From positions 1 to 13,748 of the forward strand of contig JANXSH010000101.1 of assembly GCA_025356615.1 (NCBI GenBank): 13,748 nucleotides of DNA. The letters run 5' to 3'. The notes beneath the pieces are model-generated. The model was not told the origin of the DNA, did not search any database, and saw only the letters and a list, made by a program, of their open reading frames with translations. Made by a program: the position numbers and the translations under genes. Numbering within the stretch: position 1 is the stretch's first letter; every line of letters starts with the position of its first letter. Shown here piece after piece: positions 13,036 to 13,748 of the stretch. The DNA is from Planctomycetia bacterium (lineage in GTDB: Bacteria; Planctomycetota; Planctomycetia; Gemmatales; Gemmataceae).

Positions 13036-13404
13036 CTATTCCGTGTACGATAGCAAACGGCAGTTGGCATTATTCACGAACAGGGGCAAGAGTTTGTCGT
13101 TATTCTCCCGCCAAGCCTGTTTCATCATCACGACATTGTCCCTGTACTTGCTCAGGAGAGCATCGATTTTGTGTGCGTTGAAGGCGTCCACAACGACAGG
13201 GAATGGATCAGCGACGAGTCCCAACCTCGCCACATGCGGTGCCCATACCTGTTGGGCCCAGTCGAGCCACTTGGCGTGGTAATAATTTCTGTAGATGAAA
13301 TCGAAGAAGTCGATGACGATGTTCCCGGTGGTCGAGGAATCACACGGGAACCGCGGCTCTCCATCCTCGGCAATATGCACATGCGGCCAGTGCTCCTTGA
13401 ACAT
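13036..13404 (-). CDS. Hypothetical protein, probably 5'-broken
   Basis: From ATG 13404 (AAGGA eight bases upstream) the product is 122 residues, rich in aromatics (HWPHVHIAEDGEPRFP, IVIDFFDFIYRNYYHAKWLDW). I recognise no family. The frame stays open upstream for another 69 codons to 13611. That stretch reads like protein (YAIEENFAAFVSVRWVDD, KLIYVSAQAIIVLNKSLKSY) but has no ATG, GTG or TTG before a TAA at 13612-13614. In the neighbouring frame ATG 13633 gives MIYRAGV, and removing one A near 13612 would join it to YFDGRPTRY. A frameshifted or truncated gene of about 198 codons is therefore likely. Base composition is lower in GC than the genes to the left. Convergent with the WD40 gene. Confidence 0.5.
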   Translation of the reverse strand: MFKEHWPHVHIAEDGEPRFPCDSSTTGNIVIDFFDFIYRNYYHAKWLDWAQQVWAPHVARLGLVADPFPVVVDAFNAHKIDALLSKYRDNVVMMKQAWRENNDKLLPLFVNNANCRLLSYTE

Positions 13405-13633
13405 CGGCCCAATCCTTGCGCCGTGGTAGTCGAGCCGAAGGTATTGGACCTCGTCGGAGCCGTTCTCGTAGTAGGATTTCAGTGACTTGTTGAGAACAAT
13501 GATGGCTTGGGCACTGACGTAGATCAGTTTTCGATCATCAACCCATCGGACGGAGACGAACGCAGCAAAGTTTTCCTCGATGGCGTAGCGGGTGGGCCTC
13601 CCGTCGAAGTATTACCCCGGCCCGATAGATCAT
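13405..13633 (-). pseudogene. Probable displaced 5' part of the preceding gene
   Basis: This is the in-frame, protein-like stretch upstream of ATG 13404 plus the short out-of-frame start at 13633. The two frames meet at GTAATAC around 13610-13616. No Shine-Dalgarno precedes ATG 13633, and the adjacent insertion-sequence-like gene begins only about 60 bases away, so disruption by insertion or by indel are both possible. Confidence 0.35.
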
Positions 13634-13657
13634 CAATAAGTGGAGGTTGGACCAGCG

Positions 13658-13663
13658 TATAAT
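13658..13663 (+). promoter_or_regulatory. -10 hexamer of the right-edge gene
   Basis: A perfect TATAAT lies 36 bases before ATG 13694. No matching -35 at 16-18 bases is seen, so promoter strength is unclear. Its position fits a short leader of about 25 bases containing the ribosome binding site. Confidence 0.45.
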
Positions 13664-13693
13664 AAGTATAGAGGGAAGAAGGAGGAACGTATC

Positions 13694-13748
13694 ATGACTA
13701 TCACCCTGCCAGACGCCCGCAAACTATCCGACGAGATACTCGAGGCTC
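13694..13748 (+). CDS. N-terminus of a probable IS630-type transposase/HTH protein (partial)
   Basis: AAGGAGG (13679-13685) stands eight bases before ATG 13694. The 18 visible residues read MTITLPDARKLSDEILEA. From memory, this N-terminus resembles winged-helix IS630-like transposase proteins frequent in planctomycetes (M-x-x-T-L-P-D-A-R-x-L-S-D-E). The gene runs off the window, so no catalytic motif can be seen and the terminal inverted repeat could not be located. The assignment rests on this short match only. Confidence 0.5.
   Translation, partial: MTITLPDARKLSDEILEA

Overview
The window looks like chromosomal DNA of a high-GC bacterium, most likely a planctomycete (Gemmatales or Isosphaerales type). 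This is inferred from a class II terpene (squalene-hopene type) cyclase, a short acidic protein of a kind common in that phylum, a WD40 protein with an N-terminal membrane anchor, a HEAT-repeat fusion protein, and a transposase-like N-terminus at the right edge. No rRNA, tRNA or CRISPR array was seen.

Left part (about 200-5765, all minus strand). In transcription order: a HemN/HemW-like radical SAM enzyme, a stand-alone glycine-cleavage-H-like lipoyl protein, a protein with two predicted [4Fe-4S] clusters, a nucleotidyltransferase-fold protein carrying an unusual in-frame N-terminal segment, a 79-aa small protein, and the terpene cyclase. Most junctions are only 4-41 nt. The exception is the radical SAM/lipoyl-protein junction, where a dispersed palindromic repeat lies. 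A hairpin follows the cyclase stop.

Middle part (5766-8591, plus strand). Divergent from the radical SAM gene are a compact beta-rich protein, a coupled 63-aa proline/arginine-rich ORF, and a HEAT-repeat protein fused to an aldo/keto-reductase-like domain that has lost most of the usual catalytic residues. The lipoyl carrier, Fe-S protein, radical SAM enzyme and degenerate reductase together are the best candidate for an undescribed redox or cofactor pathway. No GcvP, GcvT or GcvL is present to explain the H-like protein.

Intergenic 8592-9104. This holds two tandem ~193-bp units. Each is closed by a perfect 13-bp terminal inverted repeat, contains hairpins, and on the minus strand carries a Shine-Dalgarno sequence and a 36-37 codon ORF with the same first 9 codons and the same last 3 codons but a different middle. 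They could be small structured RNAs, micro-genes, or a small mobile repeat.

Right part (9105-13748). A small membrane protein and an MntR/DtxR-type metalloregulator (plus strand) converge on a short-chain dehydrogenase (minus strand), with a second copy of the dispersed palindrome between them. The dehydrogenase is divergent from a membrane-anchored seven-bladed WD40 protein across a 29-bp inverted repeat whose arms each contain TTGACA. The last 700 bases are less GC-rich: a minus-strand ORF of unknown function that appears to have lost its proper start, then the beginning of a probable insertion-sequence gene.
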